Of a DNA stretch of 7,541 nucleotides, positions 1-6,630 are shown piece after piece. The translations under genes were made by a program, and so were the position numbers. Below the pieces are notes generated by a model that was not told the origin of the DNA, did not search any database, and was given only the letters and a program-made list of their open reading frames with translations. How positions within the stretch are numbered: the stretch's first letter is position 1; every line of letters starts with the position of its first letter. This DNA comes from Pseudomonadota bacterium (GTDB lineage: Bacteria > Pseudomonadota > Gammaproteobacteria > Steroidobacterales > Steroidobacteraceae): NCBI GenBank assembly GCA_021779875.1, contig JAJXZV010000208.1, positions 1 through 7,541 on the forward strand, written 5' to 3'.

Positions 1-156
1 CTGGTAGTGCGCCAGCCAGGCGATCATGCGCGGCCCGACGGCGAGCCCGACGGCGAGCCCGCTGATGGCGCCCAGGATGCCGCGCAGCGTCAGGTACTGG
101 AAGACGTGGAAGCCGGAGTGGAACTTCGCGAGATACTCGGTCAGATACAGCAGCAT
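1..156 (-). CDS. mraY: MraY, phospho-MurNAc-pentapeptide translocase (N-terminal part only)
   Basis: MraY is the integral membrane enzyme that transfers phospho-MurNAc-pentapeptide from UDP to undecaprenyl phosphate, giving lipid I on the inner face of the cytoplasmic membrane. Only the first 52 codons are present; the gene runs off the left edge of the window. The visible N-terminus begins [19 protein letters not shown], followed by [11 protein letters not shown] and GPRMIAWL. This matches the E. coli MraY start (SGFNVFSYLTFRAI, GPRMIAHL) nearly residue for residue as I recall it. A first membrane segment covers about residues 19-41. The ATG lies 5 bases after the murF stop, so the two are almost certainly co-translated. 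A 12-base tandem repeat at 34-57 encodes GLAV twice inside the membrane segment. The catalytic aspartates lie outside the window and cannot be judged. Confidence 0.95.
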   Translation of the reverse strand, partial: MLLYLTEYLAKFHSGFHVFQYLTLRGILGAISGLAVGLAVGPRMIAWLAHYQ

Positions 157-161
157 GCTCG

Positions 162-1577
162 TTACCCCGCCCGCTTGATGGGACCGGCGCCCTGTGACTG
201 GGGGCCCGAGCCGCCCGCGGCCAGCGCCTGCACGACGCGCTCCAGCCGGTTCACGCGCGAACCCTTGACCAGCAGGGTGACGCCCGGCGCCACCTCGGCC
301 TTCAGCCGGCGGATCAGCGCGTCGACGTCGGCGAACCACTCGCCGCCGAGACCGAAGGTCTCCACCGCGCGCGAGCTCAAGGACCCGAGGGCGAACAGGC
401 GCTTCACGCCGCAATCGCGCGCGTAGGTGCCGAGGTGGGCGTGGCTGTCCGAACCGTGCTCGCCGAGCTCGGCCATGTCCGCGAGCACCACCCAGGTGGC
501 GCCGCCGAGGGTGCGCAGCACCTCGAGTCCGGCGCGCACCGAACTCGGATTGGCGTTGTAGGAGTCGTCGATGATCCAGCTGCCGCGCAGTCCCGCCTTG
601 AGCTGCAGCCGGCCCGCGACCGGGCGGAATTCGCCGAGGCCGGCGGCGATCTCGTCGAGCGAGGCGCCGGCCGCACCCGCGGCGGCGGCCGCGCACAGCG
701 CGTTCGCGAGGTTGTGCGCGCCGCCCGCCTTCAGCACGATCGCGCGCTCGCCGAGCGGGCACACCAGGGTGAAGCGCGACACGAACTCCCCGCGCTCGAT
801 CCCCTGATGGGCGTCGCGGGCGGTGAAATCGGGCAGGCGGCCGCCGGCCGCCGGGTGCAGGCCGAAGGTCGTCAGGCGGGACGGCGCCGCGATGCTGCGC
901 CAGTAGGCGGCGTAGGCGTCGTCGGCATTGATGATGCCCACGGCGTCGGCGGCCAGGCCCGCGAGCATCTCGCCCTCGCCCCTGGCCACGCCGTCGAGGT
1001 CGCCGAAGCCTTCCAGGTGCTCGGCGCCGGCGTTGGTGATCAGACCGACCGTCGGCCGCGCGAGCGCCACCAGTTCGGCCACGTCGCCGAGCGCGTTCGC
1101 CCCCATCTCGATCACGGCGCTGCGATGCGCGGCCTCGAGGCGCATGAGGGTCAGCGGCACGCCGATGTGGTTGTTCAGGTTGCCGTGGGTCGCGAGGCAG
1201 GCGCCCATGCGCCCGAGGATCGCGGCGGTCATCTCCTTGACCGTGGTCTTGCCGTTGCTGCCGGCGACCGCGACCACGGGCACGGAGAACTGGGCGCGCC
1301 AGGACTGGGCGAGGCGCTGCAATGCGCGCAGCGCGTCGGGCACCACGATCTGCGGCAGCGGCGCCTCGACTTCACGCTCGACCAGCGCGCCGACGGCGCC
1401 GCGCGCGGCGGCCGCGCCGACGAACTGCGCGCCGTCGAAATTCGGTCCGCGCAGCGCCACGAACAGCGCGCCGAAGCTCAAGGTGCGGCTGTCGCTCGAG
1501 ACCGCGCCGAATGGCCGGTCCTCGCCGTGCAGCCGCCCGCCGACCGCGAGCGCCGCCTCCATGAGGGTGCGCTTCAT
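162..1577 (-). CDS. murF: MurF, UDP-MurNAc-tripeptide:D-Ala-D-Ala ligase
   Basis: MurF is the cytoplasmic ligase that adds D-Ala-D-Ala to UDP-MurNAc-tripeptide using ATP, completing the UDP-MurNAc-pentapeptide that MraY uses next. The protein has 471 residues. It shows the Mur ligase order: an N-terminal UDP-binding domain (about 1-100, with SSDSR at 27-31 and LFVALRG at 38-44), an ATP-binding central domain with the P-loop GSNGKTT (106-112), NLNNHIG (133-139), EMGAN (157-161) and TNAGAEHLE (181-189), then HNLAN (288-292) and a C-terminal domain with DDSYNANP (337-344) and KGSR (438-441). The NLNNHIG and DDSYNANP blocks separate MurF from MurC, MurD and MurE. The ATG overlaps the murE stop as ATGA and is preceded by GGGAG, which fixes the start. 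It is slightly longer than E. coli MurF (452 residues as I recall); the excess includes a Gly/Gln-rich tail after about residue 453. The stop is TAA. Confidence 0.97.
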   Translation of the reverse strand: MKRTLMEAALAVGGRLHGEDRPFGAVSSDSRTLSFGALFVALRGPNFDGAQFVGAAAARGAVGALVEREVEAPLPQIVVPDALRALQRLAQSWRAQFSVPVVAVAGSNGKTTVKEMTAAILGRMGACLATHGNLNNHIGVPLTLMRLEAAHRSAVIEMGANALGDVAELVALARPTVGLITNAGAEHLEGFGDLDGVARGEGEMLAGLAADAVGIINADDAYAAYWRSIAAPSRLTTFGLHPAAGGRLPDFTARDAHQGIERGEFVSRFTLVCPLGERAIVLKAGGAHNLANALCAAAAAGAAGASLDEIAAGLGEFRPVAGRLQLKAGLRGSWIIDDSYNANPSSVRAGLEVLRTLGGATWVVLADMAELGEHGSDSHAHLGTYARDCGVKRLFALGSLSSRAVETFGLGGEWFADVDALIRRLKAEVAPGVTLLVKGSRVNRLERVVQALAAGGSGPQSQGAGPIKRAG

Positions 1578-3064
1578 GCCGCCGCTCCCAGCAGCCGCTG
1601 CGCCTCGACCCGGTCGCTGAAGCTGCGGCGGGTCGCGCCGTAGATCTGGTAGTCCTCGTGTCCCTTGCCGGCGATCAGCACCATGTCCCCGGGGGCGGCC
1701 GCGGCGATCGCGGCCGCGATCGCCTCGCCGCGGTCGTGGATCACCCGAGGGGCATGCGCCGTGATGCCCGCGAGGATGTCGCGCGCGATGGCCTGCGGAT
1801 CCTCGCCGCGCGGATTGTCGTCGGTCACCACGATGACGTCGGCGAGCCGGTCGGCCACCTCGCCCATCAGCGGCCGCTTGCCGGCGTCGCGATCCCCGCC
1901 GCAGCCGAACACGCACCACAGCACGCCCCGGCAGTGCTCGCGCAGGGCGCGCAGCGCCTTCTCCAGGGCGTCGGGCGTATGGGCGTAGTCGATGACCGCG
2001 AGCGGTCCGCCGCCGCGGGCGGCGACCACCTCCATGCGTCCGGGCGGGGGCGCGCATTCGCCGAGCGCCGCGGCCGCGGCGTCGAACGGCGCGCCGAGCG
2101 CGGTCAGGCAGCCGAGCACGACCAGCGCGTTCTCGGCGTTGAACCGTCCCAGCAGGCGGGTCGCGAGCCGCCGCGCGCCGAAGCTGCCGTCGAGCGCGAG
2201 CTCGAGGCCCTGCATGGCGACGCGCACCTCGCGGGCGAACAGGGTGCGCGCGCCCGGATCGTCGAACTCGACGGCGCCCACCCAGACCGCGGTGAGCGGC
2301 GGCTCGCCGCGGTGACCGGCCGCGTACTCGCGGCCGAACGAATCGCCCACGTTGAGCACGCGGGCGCGCAGGCCGGGCACGGCGAACAGACGCGCCTTGG
2401 CCGCACCGTAGGCGCCCATCGAGCCGTGGTAGTCGAGGTGGTCGCGCGTCAGGTTGGTGAACGCGGCGGCGTGCAGGCGCACGCCGTCGATGCGGCCCTG
2501 GTCGAGCGCGTGCGAGGAGACCTCCATCGCGACGTCGCGCGCGCCGGCGGCGTGCAGCCGCGCGAGCTGCCGGTGCACGCTGATCGCGTCCGGCGTGGTG
2601 TGCGTCGCACCCTCCAGGCGGTCCAGGCGGCCCCAGCCGATGGTGCCGGCGTAGGCGGCCGGCGTGCCGAGCCGCTCGAGCGCCTGCGCGAGCAGGTAGG
2701 CGCAGGTCGTCTTGCCGTTGGTGCCGGTGATCCCGGTGATGCGCAGGCGCGCGGACGGCCGGTCGAAGAACCGGTCGGCGATCCGCCCGACCAGCCCCCC
2801 GAGCCCGGGCACGGGCGCCGCGGCCACGGCGGCGCCGACCGCGCGCGGCGGCGCCTCGCCGTCGGGCTCCCACAGCACCGCGGTCGCGCCCCGCGCCACG
2901 GCCTCGGCGGCGTGCGCGAGCCCGTGCGAGCGGCGGCCGCGCAGCGCGAGGAACAGGCTCCCGGGACGCGCGTGCCGGCTGTCCTGCGTGAGGTCCTCGA
3001 TGCGCGCATCGATCCCCGGGGGCGCCGCGAGCCCCTCGAGCAATTGATTGAGGGGGACGCTCAT
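1574..3064 (-). CDS. murE: MurE, UDP-MurNAc-tripeptide synthetase (meso-diaminopimelate type)
   Basis: MurE is the cytoplasmic ATP-dependent ligase that adds the third stem-peptide residue to UDP-MurNAc-L-Ala-D-Glu. The protein has 496 residues, close to the E. coli length. Visible blocks are DSR (28-30), the P-loop GTNGKTT (114-120), HTTPD (155-159), EVSSHAL (181-187), DHLDYH (208-213) and the lysine of AAKARLF (K223), which is carbamylated in characterised MurE enzymes. RFNAENAL (307-314), DYAHTPDALEKAL (359-371), DNPR (416-419) and GKGHE (466-470) follow. DNPR is the known signature for meso-diaminopimelate rather than lysine, so a Gram-negative type stem peptide is predicted. The ATG overlaps the ftsI stop by 4 bases (ATGA), with GAGAG about 4 bases upstream as a modest ribosome binding site. 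The stop overlaps the murF start in the same way, which suggests coupled translation through ftsI, murE and murF. All key residues I can check are intact. Confidence 0.97.
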   Translation of the reverse strand: MSVPLNQLLEGLAAPPGIDARIEDLTQDSRHARPGSLFLALRGRRSHGLAHAAEAVARGATAVLWEPDGEAPPRAVGAAVAAAPVPGLGGLVGRIADRFFDRPSARLRITGITGTNGKTTCAYLLAQALERLGTPAAYAGTIGWGRLDRLEGATHTTPDAISVHRQLARLHAAGARDVAMEVSSHALDQGRIDGVRLHAAAFTNLTRDHLDYHGSMGAYGAAKARLFAVPGLRARVLNVGDSFGREYAAGHRGEPPLTAVWVGAVEFDDPGARTLFAREVRVAMQGLELALDGSFGARRLATRLLGRFNAENALVVLGCLTALGAPFDAAAAALGECAPPPGRMEVVAARGGGPLAVIDYAHTPDALEKALRALREHCRGVLWCVFGCGGDRDAGKRPLMGEVADRLADVIVVTDDNPRGEDPQAIARDILAGITAHAPRVIHDRGEAIAAAIAAAAPGDMVLIAGKGHEDYQIYGATRRSFSDRVEAQRLLGAAA

Positions 3065-4809
3065 GGACTCTCGTTCACCTGCACGAGCGTCGCCGCCGGC
3101 ACGTTCTGCAGATCGTCGGGCGGCACGTCGAGCAGACGCAGGGTGCCGGACATGACGTTGGCGAACACCGGCGCGGCGACGGTGCCGCCCTGGGCCAGCG
3201 TGCCGCCCTCGCGCAAATCCCGGCTCGGCTCGTCGATCACCACCACCGTGGCCAGTTTCGGGTGCGACGCGGGTACCAGGCCCGCGAACACCGCCATGAT
3301 CTTGTCGGTGGAGTAGCCGCCCTCGATCGATTTGAACGCGGTGCCGGTCTTGCCGGACACGCGGTAGCCGACCAGCGCGGCGCGGGTCGCCGTGCCGCCC
3401 TTGGCGATCACCTGCTCCATCAACTGCACCAGCGCGTGCGCGACCTTCGGATCGAGCACGCGTTCGCCCGGCACCGGCCCGGTGACCCGCTCGAAGGTGA
3501 TGGGCCGGCGGATCCCGCCCGCACCGATGGTCGCGTAGGCGTGCGCGAGCTGCAGCGGGGTCACCGACAGGCCGTAGCCGTGCGACAGCGTCGCGATGCC
3601 GATCGGGCGCCAATGGGTGTAGTTGCTCAGCATGCCGGCCGATTCGCCCGGGTAGCCGCTGCCGGTCACCTGGCCGAGACCGAGGGCGCTCAGCGTGTTC
3701 CAGATCTGCTCGGGCTTGAGCGAGAGGGCGACCTTGGCGGTGCCCACGTTGCTCGACTTGGCGAGGATGGTGGCGAGGTCGACCACGCCGAGATCGTGCT
3801 CGTCCTCGAAGACCTTGTTGGCCACCCTGAGCAGGCCCGGCGACGTGTCGACCACGCTGTCGGGGCGGTACTGGCCGGAGGCGAGGCCCGCCGCCATGAT
3901 GAACGGCTTGATGCTCGATCCCGGCTCGAAGATGTCGGTGACGGCGCGGTTGCGGTACAGGCCGGGCTTGAGCTGCTCGCGGTCATTGGGATTGTACGAG
4001 GGCTGGTTGACCATCGCGAGCACCTCGCCGGTGTCGACGTCGACCACGATCACCGAGCCGGCGCGGGCGCGGTAATCCTGCATCGCGGACTTCAGCTCCC
4101 GGTACGCGAGGTACTGGATGCGCAGGTCGATGCTGGTCACGAGATCGTGCCCCGGGCGCGGGGCACGGATGCTCTCGACGTTCTCGACGTAGCGGCCGTA
4201 CAGGTCCTGGATCACCCGCTTGGCGCCGTCCTCGCCGTTCAGCGGCTGGTCGAAGCCGAGTTCGAGACCCTCCTGGCCGCGATCGTCGACGGTGGTGAAG
4301 CCGACCACGTGCGCGGCCACCTCGCCGGCCGGGTAGTAGCGCCGGTACTCGCGCAGCAGATTCACGCCCGGGATGCCGAGCGCCTTGACGCGCGCCGCCT
4401 GCTCGGGCGGCAGGTGGCGCACCAGGAACAGGAATTCGCGGTCGAGATTGCTGGTGACCCGCCGGGCGAGCTGCTGCGGATCCTCGCCGAGCGCCGCGGC
4501 GAGCTTCGGCAGCTGGTCGATGTTGTCGTTGATCTCCTGCGGATTGACCCAGACGCTGTCGACCGGCGTCGAGATCGCGAGCGGCTCCCCGGACCGGTCG
4601 GTGATCGCGCCGCGGTGCGCCGCGATCTTCACCACCCGCATGCTGCGCTCGTCGCCCTGCCGCGCCAGGAACCCGTGGTCGATGAGCTGCAGCTCCACCG
4701 CGCGCGCGGCGAGGCCCAGCGCCCCGAGCATCACGCAGACCAGGACCAGCGTCGAGCGCCAGCGATAGCCCCTGCCCTGACCGCCGGCTTCGCTCGACTT
4801 GAACTTCAC
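3061..4809 (-). CDS. ftsI: FtsI (PBP3), septal peptidoglycan D,D-transpeptidase
   Basis: FtsI is the class B penicillin-binding protein that crosslinks septal peptidoglycan in the periplasm and works with FtsW and the FtsQLB complex. The protein has 582 residues, near the 588 of E. coli. It has a short basic cytoplasmic tail, one membrane segment at about 19-37, a pedestal domain beginning around RGAITDRSGEPLA (66-78), and a transpeptidase domain. The active-site motifs are complete: SSIK at 298-301 (nucleophile Ser298, in EPGSSIKP), SSN at 352-354 and KTGT at 487-490. The start chosen is the GTG that overlaps the ftsL stop as GTGA. It gives the expected tail (VKFKSSEAGG) before the membrane segment, whereas extending the frame upstream would only cover ftsL in another frame. 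No clear ribosome binding site precedes the GTG, so it probably depends on coupling to ftsL. The TGA stop overlaps murE. Confidence 0.96.
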   Translation of the reverse strand: MKFKSSEAGGQGRGYRWRSTLVLVCVMLGALGLAARAVELQLIDHGFLARQGDERSMRVVKIAAHRGAITDRSGEPLAISTPVDSVWVNPQEINDNIDQLPKLAAALGEDPQQLARRVTSNLDREFLFLVRHLPPEQAARVKALGIPGVNLLREYRRYYPAGEVAAHVVGFTTVDDRGQEGLELGFDQPLNGEDGAKRVIQDLYGRYVENVESIRAPRPGHDLVTSIDLRIQYLAYRELKSAMQDYRARAGSVIVVDVDTGEVLAMVNQPSYNPNDREQLKPGLYRNRAVTDIFEPGSSIKPFIMAAGLASGQYRPDSVVDTSPGLLRVANKVFEDEHDLGVVDLATILAKSSNVGTAKVALSLKPEQIWNTLSALGLGQVTGSGYPGESAGMLSNYTHWRPIGIATLSHGYGLSVTPLQLAHAYATIGAGGIRRPITFERVTGPVPGERVLDPKVAHALVQLMEQVIAKGGTATRAALVGYRVSGKTGTAFKSIEGGYSTDKIMAVFAGLVPASHPKLATVVVIDEPSRDLREGGTLAQGGTVAAPVFANVMSGTLRLLDVPPDDLQNVPAATLVQVNESP

Positions 4810-5084
4810 GGCCGCACGATCCGCACGTCGCGCATCTGCGGCAGGCTCATCTGCAGCTTGGCGTTCGCCACCCGCTCGACGAAGGCGTGCGACGACCAGT
4901 AGCTCTGCTCGAGCTGCAGGCGGCCCCAGTCCATCTCGAGCGAATCGCGTTCGGCGTTGACCTTCTCCAGCCGCACGAACAAATCGCGCGCCTCGTGGCG
5001 CGCGTAGATCACTTGGACCGCCGACCCGAGCACCGCCAGCCACAGCACCGGCAGCAACAGGGGCAGCACCCTGCGCAGGCTCAT
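4806..5084 (-). CDS. ftsL: FtsL, bitopic cell division protein
   Basis: FtsL is a small single-pass membrane protein that forms the FtsQLB complex through a periplasmic coiled coil and helps activate septal synthesis by FtsWI. The 92-residue product has a short basic N-terminus (MSLRR), one hydrophobic segment at about 6-27, and a periplasmic part rich in charged and heptad-compatible residues (about 30-66: LFVRLEKVNAERDSLEMDW, then RLQLEQ). This size, topology and position between rsmH and ftsI define FtsL; primary sequence conservation in this family is low. WGRLQLEQSYWSSHAFVERVA (53-73) resembles the conserved FtsL segment in which a Trp/Leu/Glu stretch is followed by an Ile/Val-Glu-Arg-Ala helix. 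The ATG has a strong ribosome binding site at 5091-5099. The TGA stop overlaps the ftsI GTG. Confidence 0.93.
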   Translation of the reverse strand: MSLRRVLPLLLPVLWLAVLGSAVQVIYARHEARDLFVRLEKVNAERDSLEMDWGRLQLEQSYWSSHAFVERVANAKLQMSLPQMRDVRIVRP

Positions 5085-5116
5085 TGGAAATCCCTCCTCA
5101 TCCGCTCCTTCCTCAT
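5081..5116 (-). CDS. Possible 11-codon coupling mini-ORF between rsmH and ftsL
   Basis: The 28-base gap between rsmH and ftsL is spanned by an ORF encoding MRKERMRRDFQ. Its ATG overlaps the rsmH stop (ATGA at 5113-5116) and its TGA overlaps the ftsL start (ATGA at 5081-5084). The internal ATG at codon 6 is itself preceded by AGGAAGGAG. The peptide is very basic and has no recognisable domain. If real, its likely role is translational: passing ribosomes from rsmH to ftsL, consistent with the coupled junctions farther along the operon. It could equally be a chance product of a purine-rich spacer that contains the ftsL ribosome binding site, so confidence is low. I know of no named family for it. 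Confidence 0.3.
   Translation of the reverse strand: MRKERMRRDFQ
5091..5099 (-). promoter_or_regulatory. Strong ribosome binding site of ftsL
   Basis: The minus strand reads GAGGAGGGA, with the GGAGG core ending 8 bases before the ftsL ATG. It is the best Shine-Dalgarno match I see in the operon. It lies inside the 11-codon mini-ORF that fills the rsmH-ftsL gap, so ribosomes translating that ORF would cross it. It decides the ftsL start, because no other start codon in the ftsL frame has a comparable site. Confidence 0.85.
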
Positions 5117-6066
5117 GCGGCCGCGAATTCCGCCAGACGCTCGGCGACGCGCAGGCGCGCGCTGCGCGCGCGCGGATTGCGCCCGATCTCCTCCTCGCCC
5201 GGCTCCACGGACCGGCCGACCAGCGCGAGCTTCGGACGTGCGTGCTCCGGCACGAACGGCAGACCCGCGAACACCGGGTCTGTGCTCGCATGGGTGCGCA
5301 TGAAGCGCTTGACCATCCGGTCCTCGAGCGAGTGGAAGCTGATCACCGCCAGACGCCCGCCCGGCGCGAGCCGCTCGAGCGCCGCGTCGAGCCCCGCGGC
5401 GAGTTCCTCGAGCTCGCGATTGACGTGGATCCGCAGCGCCTGGAACACCCGGGTGGCCGGGTGCTTGTGCCGCTCCCGCGACGGCACCACCCGCGAGACC
5501 AGCTCGGCGAGCTCCTGCGTGCGGACGAACGGGCGGGCTCCCCGGTCGGCGACGATGGCGCGCGCGATGCGCGCCGCGAAGCGCTCCTCGCCGTATTCGC
5601 GGAAGATGCGGGTGAGTTCCTCGCGCGAGGCGCCGTTCACGACGTCCGCGGCGCTCACGCCTTGCCCGGTGTTCATGCGCATGTCGAGCGGCCCGTCCTG
5701 CATGAAGCTGAAGCCGCGCGCGGGGTCGTCGAGCTGCGGCGAGGAGACGCCGAGATCGAACAGGATGCCGTCGAGGCGCAGGCCGGGCCGCACGTCGTCG
5801 GCGCAGGCGGCCAGCGCCGAGAACGGCGCGTGGAACACCGCCACGCGCGGATCGCCCGCGAAGCGTGACCGGGCCTCGGCCACGGCCGCGCCGTCGCGGT
5901 CGAGGCACAGCAATCGACCGTCCGCCGAGAGGTTCTGCAATATTGCGCCCGCATGTCCGCCCCGCCCGAAGGTGGCGTCCAGATAGGCGCCGCCCTCCCG
6001 AATGTTCAACGCCGCCAGCGCCTCTCGGAGGAGTACCGGCGCATGAGCCCCCGCCACGTTCGTCAC
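5113..6066 (-). CDS. rsmH: RsmH, 16S rRNA (cytosine-1402-N4)-methyltransferase
   Basis: RsmH (MraW) uses S-adenosylmethionine to methylate N4 of C1402 in the decoding centre of 16S rRNA. The product has 317 residues (E. coli 313). It carries HAPVLLREAL (8-17), the SAM-binding loop DATFGRGGHAG (30-40), LDRD (55-58), LFDLGVSSPQLDD (102-114), GFSFMQDGPLDMRM (118-131), YGEERFAARIARAI (158-171), KHPATRVFQALRI (201-213), ISFHSLEDRMVKRF (242-255) and the C-terminal NPRARSARLRVAER (297-310), all typical of the family. The start is uncertain. No ATG lies near the homologous N-terminus; I chose the GTG 10 bases after the mraZ stop, but a second in-frame GTG at 6057 is possible. Neither has a good ribosome binding site. 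A TTG at 6135 inside mraZ is less likely. The stop is TGA at 5113-5115. Confidence 0.94.
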   Translation of the reverse strand: MTNVAGAHAPVLLREALAALNIREGGAYLDATFGRGGHAGAILQNLSADGRLLCLDRDGAAVAEARSRFAGDPRVAVFHAPFSALAACADDVRPGLRLDGILFDLGVSSPQLDDPARGFSFMQDGPLDMRMNTGQGVSAADVVNGASREELTRIFREYGEERFAARIARAIVADRGARPFVRTQELAELVSRVVPSRERHKHPATRVFQALRIHVNRELEELAAGLDAALERLAPGGRLAVISFHSLEDRMVKRFMRTHASTDPVFAGLPFVPEHARPKLALVGRSVEPGEEEIGRNPRARSARLRVAERLAEFAAA

Positions 6067-6076
6067 GAACGTTCGT
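6065..6076. repeat. 12-base palindrome at the mraZ-rsmH junction
   Basis: The sequence ACGAACGTTCGT is a perfect 12-base palindrome filling the space between the mraZ stop and the rsmH start; its last two bases on the minus strand are the first two of the chosen GTG. The 9-mer GACGAACGT occurs twice on the minus strand, at 6069-6077 and 6056-6064, with a 13-base period. Function is unknown. It could affect access to the rsmH start or be a protein site. Confidence 0.5.
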
Positions 6077-6529
6077 CTACAGCGACAGCGTCTCGAGCTC
6101 CGCCGGCAGGTCGGTCGCGCTCTCCTCGCCGGCAAGCCACTCGTCGCGCCGCTCGTTCCACCGCGCCTCGTCCCACAGCTCGAAACGCACCCCCTGGCCG
6201 ATCAACATGGCATCGCGCGTCAACGTCGCGAACTCGCGCAGTTTGGGCGGCAGCAGCAGGCGTCCGTGTCCGTCGAGTTCCAGGTCGGTGGCATGACCGA
6301 CCATGAGCCGCTGCAGGCGCCGTGCCTGCGGATTCAAGGTCGGCAGACGCATCAACTTGCGTTCGATCTCTTCCCAGTCGGGAAGCGGATACAGGAGCAG
6401 GCATTGGTCCCGGTCCACGGTGATCACCAGGTTGCCGCCGCAACGTTCCTGCAGCCGCTCCCGATACCGGGTGGGCATCACCAGCCGGCCTTTGGTGTCG
6501 AGAGTCAGTTTGTTGGCGCCCCGGAACAT
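6077..6529 (-). CDS. mraZ: MraZ, transcriptional regulator of the dcw operon
   Basis: MraZ is a DNA-binding protein of the AbrB-like double-psi-barrel type that forms ring oligomers and controls its own promoter and the dcw operon (a repressor in E. coli). The product has 150 residues (E. coli 152). It has two MraZ repeats, each with the conserved DxxxR motif: DTKGR (11-15) and DGHGR (86-90). Other family landmarks are MFRGANKLTL at the start, MPTRYRERL (18-26), LLLYPLPDWE (44-53), RRLQRLMVGHA (70-80) and FELWDEARW (116-124). The start at MFRG matches the family exactly. The frame stays open upstream to 6619, but that extension would cross the promoter and operator. AAAGAGAG just upstream of the ATG is a moderate ribosome binding site. 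The stop is TAG, 10 bases before rsmH. A matching operator upstream (6556-6584) points to autoregulation. Confidence 0.96.
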   Translation of the reverse strand: MFRGANKLTLDTKGRLVMPTRYRERLQERCGGNLVITVDRDQCLLLYPLPDWEEIERKLMRLPTLNPQARRLQRLMVGHATDLELDGHGRLLLPPKLREFATLTRDAMLIGQGVRFELWDEARWNERRDEWLAGEESATDLPAELETLSL

Positions 6530-6543
6530 CGCTCTCTTTAAGG

Positions 6544-6561
6544 ATGGGTAGCGAAACCCAT
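6544..6561 (-). promoter_or_regulatory. Leader hairpin of the mraZ transcript
   Basis: In the minus-strand transcript ATGGGT (6561-6556) can pair with ACCCAT (6549-6544) around a 6-base loop, giving a perfect 6-base-pair hairpin that ends 14 bases before the mraZ ATG. Its 5' arm is the third TGGG box of the operator. It may be structural only, or an added site on the opposite strand for MraZ. There is no following U-run, so it is not an intrinsic terminator. Confidence 0.4.
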
Positions 6562-6584
6562 TCTCTCCCACTTTTTCCCACCCA
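6556..6584 (-). promoter_or_regulatory. MraZ operator: TGGG boxes at 10-base spacing
   Basis: On the minus strand TGGG occurs at 6580-6577, 6570-6567 and 6560-6557, exactly 10 bases apart, as TGGGA-N5-TGGGA-N5-TGGGT. A further TGGG abuts upstream at 6584-6581. MraZ of E. coli is known to bind TGGGN direct repeats with 5-base spacers upstream of its own gene, and this array has that form. It lies just downstream of the -10 hexamer and covers the expected transcription start, a position suited to repression of the whole operon by its first product. Confidence 0.88.
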
Positions 6585-6589
6585 GCGCC

Positions 6590-6619
6590 ACTATAGGGAG
6601 GGCAATGTCGGACTGTCAA
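6590..6619 (-). promoter_or_regulatory. Sigma70-type promoter of the mraZ/dcw operon
   Basis: The minus strand carries a perfect -35 hexamer TTGACA (6619-6614), an 18-base spacer, and a -10 hexamer TATAGT (6595-6590), which matches TATAAT at five of six positions. Transcription would start near 6583, leaving a leader of about 54 bases before the mraZ ATG. The start would fall inside the MraZ operator. This is the only promoter of this quality that I see in the window and is very likely the main dcw promoter. Confidence 0.85.
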
Positions 6620-6630
6620 CGTCTTAAGTT

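Noticed and set aside
435..1643. A 402-codon plus-strand open frame antisense to murF
   Set aside because: Same shadow composition, no motif, and it fully covers a well-supported gene.
162..2873. A 903-codon open frame ending with murF but extending far upstream across murE
   Set aside because: The part upstream of 1577 is low-complexity Arg/Ala/Gly text typical of an off-frame read of a GC-rich gene, and murE occupies the region with all its motifs. The murF start is fixed by homology and the ATGA overlap.
1658..3316. A 552-codon plus-strand open frame antisense to murE and the 3' end of ftsI
   Set aside because: It is rich in His, Arg, Gly and Val with no recognisable domain, and it mirrors the third-position GC bias of murE. 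Stops are simply rare in this composition.
1574..3613. murE frame extended upstream to 3613
   Set aside because: The added N-terminus lies inside the ftsI transpeptidase domain in another frame. The MSVPLNQLL start at 3064 matches the family and the ATGA junction.
3262..4902. A 546-codon plus-strand open frame antisense to ftsI
   Set aside because: Its composition is that of an antisense shadow (His, Asp, Arg, Leu rich) with no domain, no promoter and no ribosome binding site. ftsI is intact on the other strand.
3061..5043. ftsI frame extended upstream to 5043
   Set aside because: The extension covers ftsL in another frame and would put about 78 residues before the membrane segment, unlike FtsI proteins. 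The GTG at 4809 gives the normal short tail.
6077..6619. mraZ start at 6619
   Set aside because: This would translate through the promoter and the MraZ operator. The family N-terminus is MFRG at 6529.
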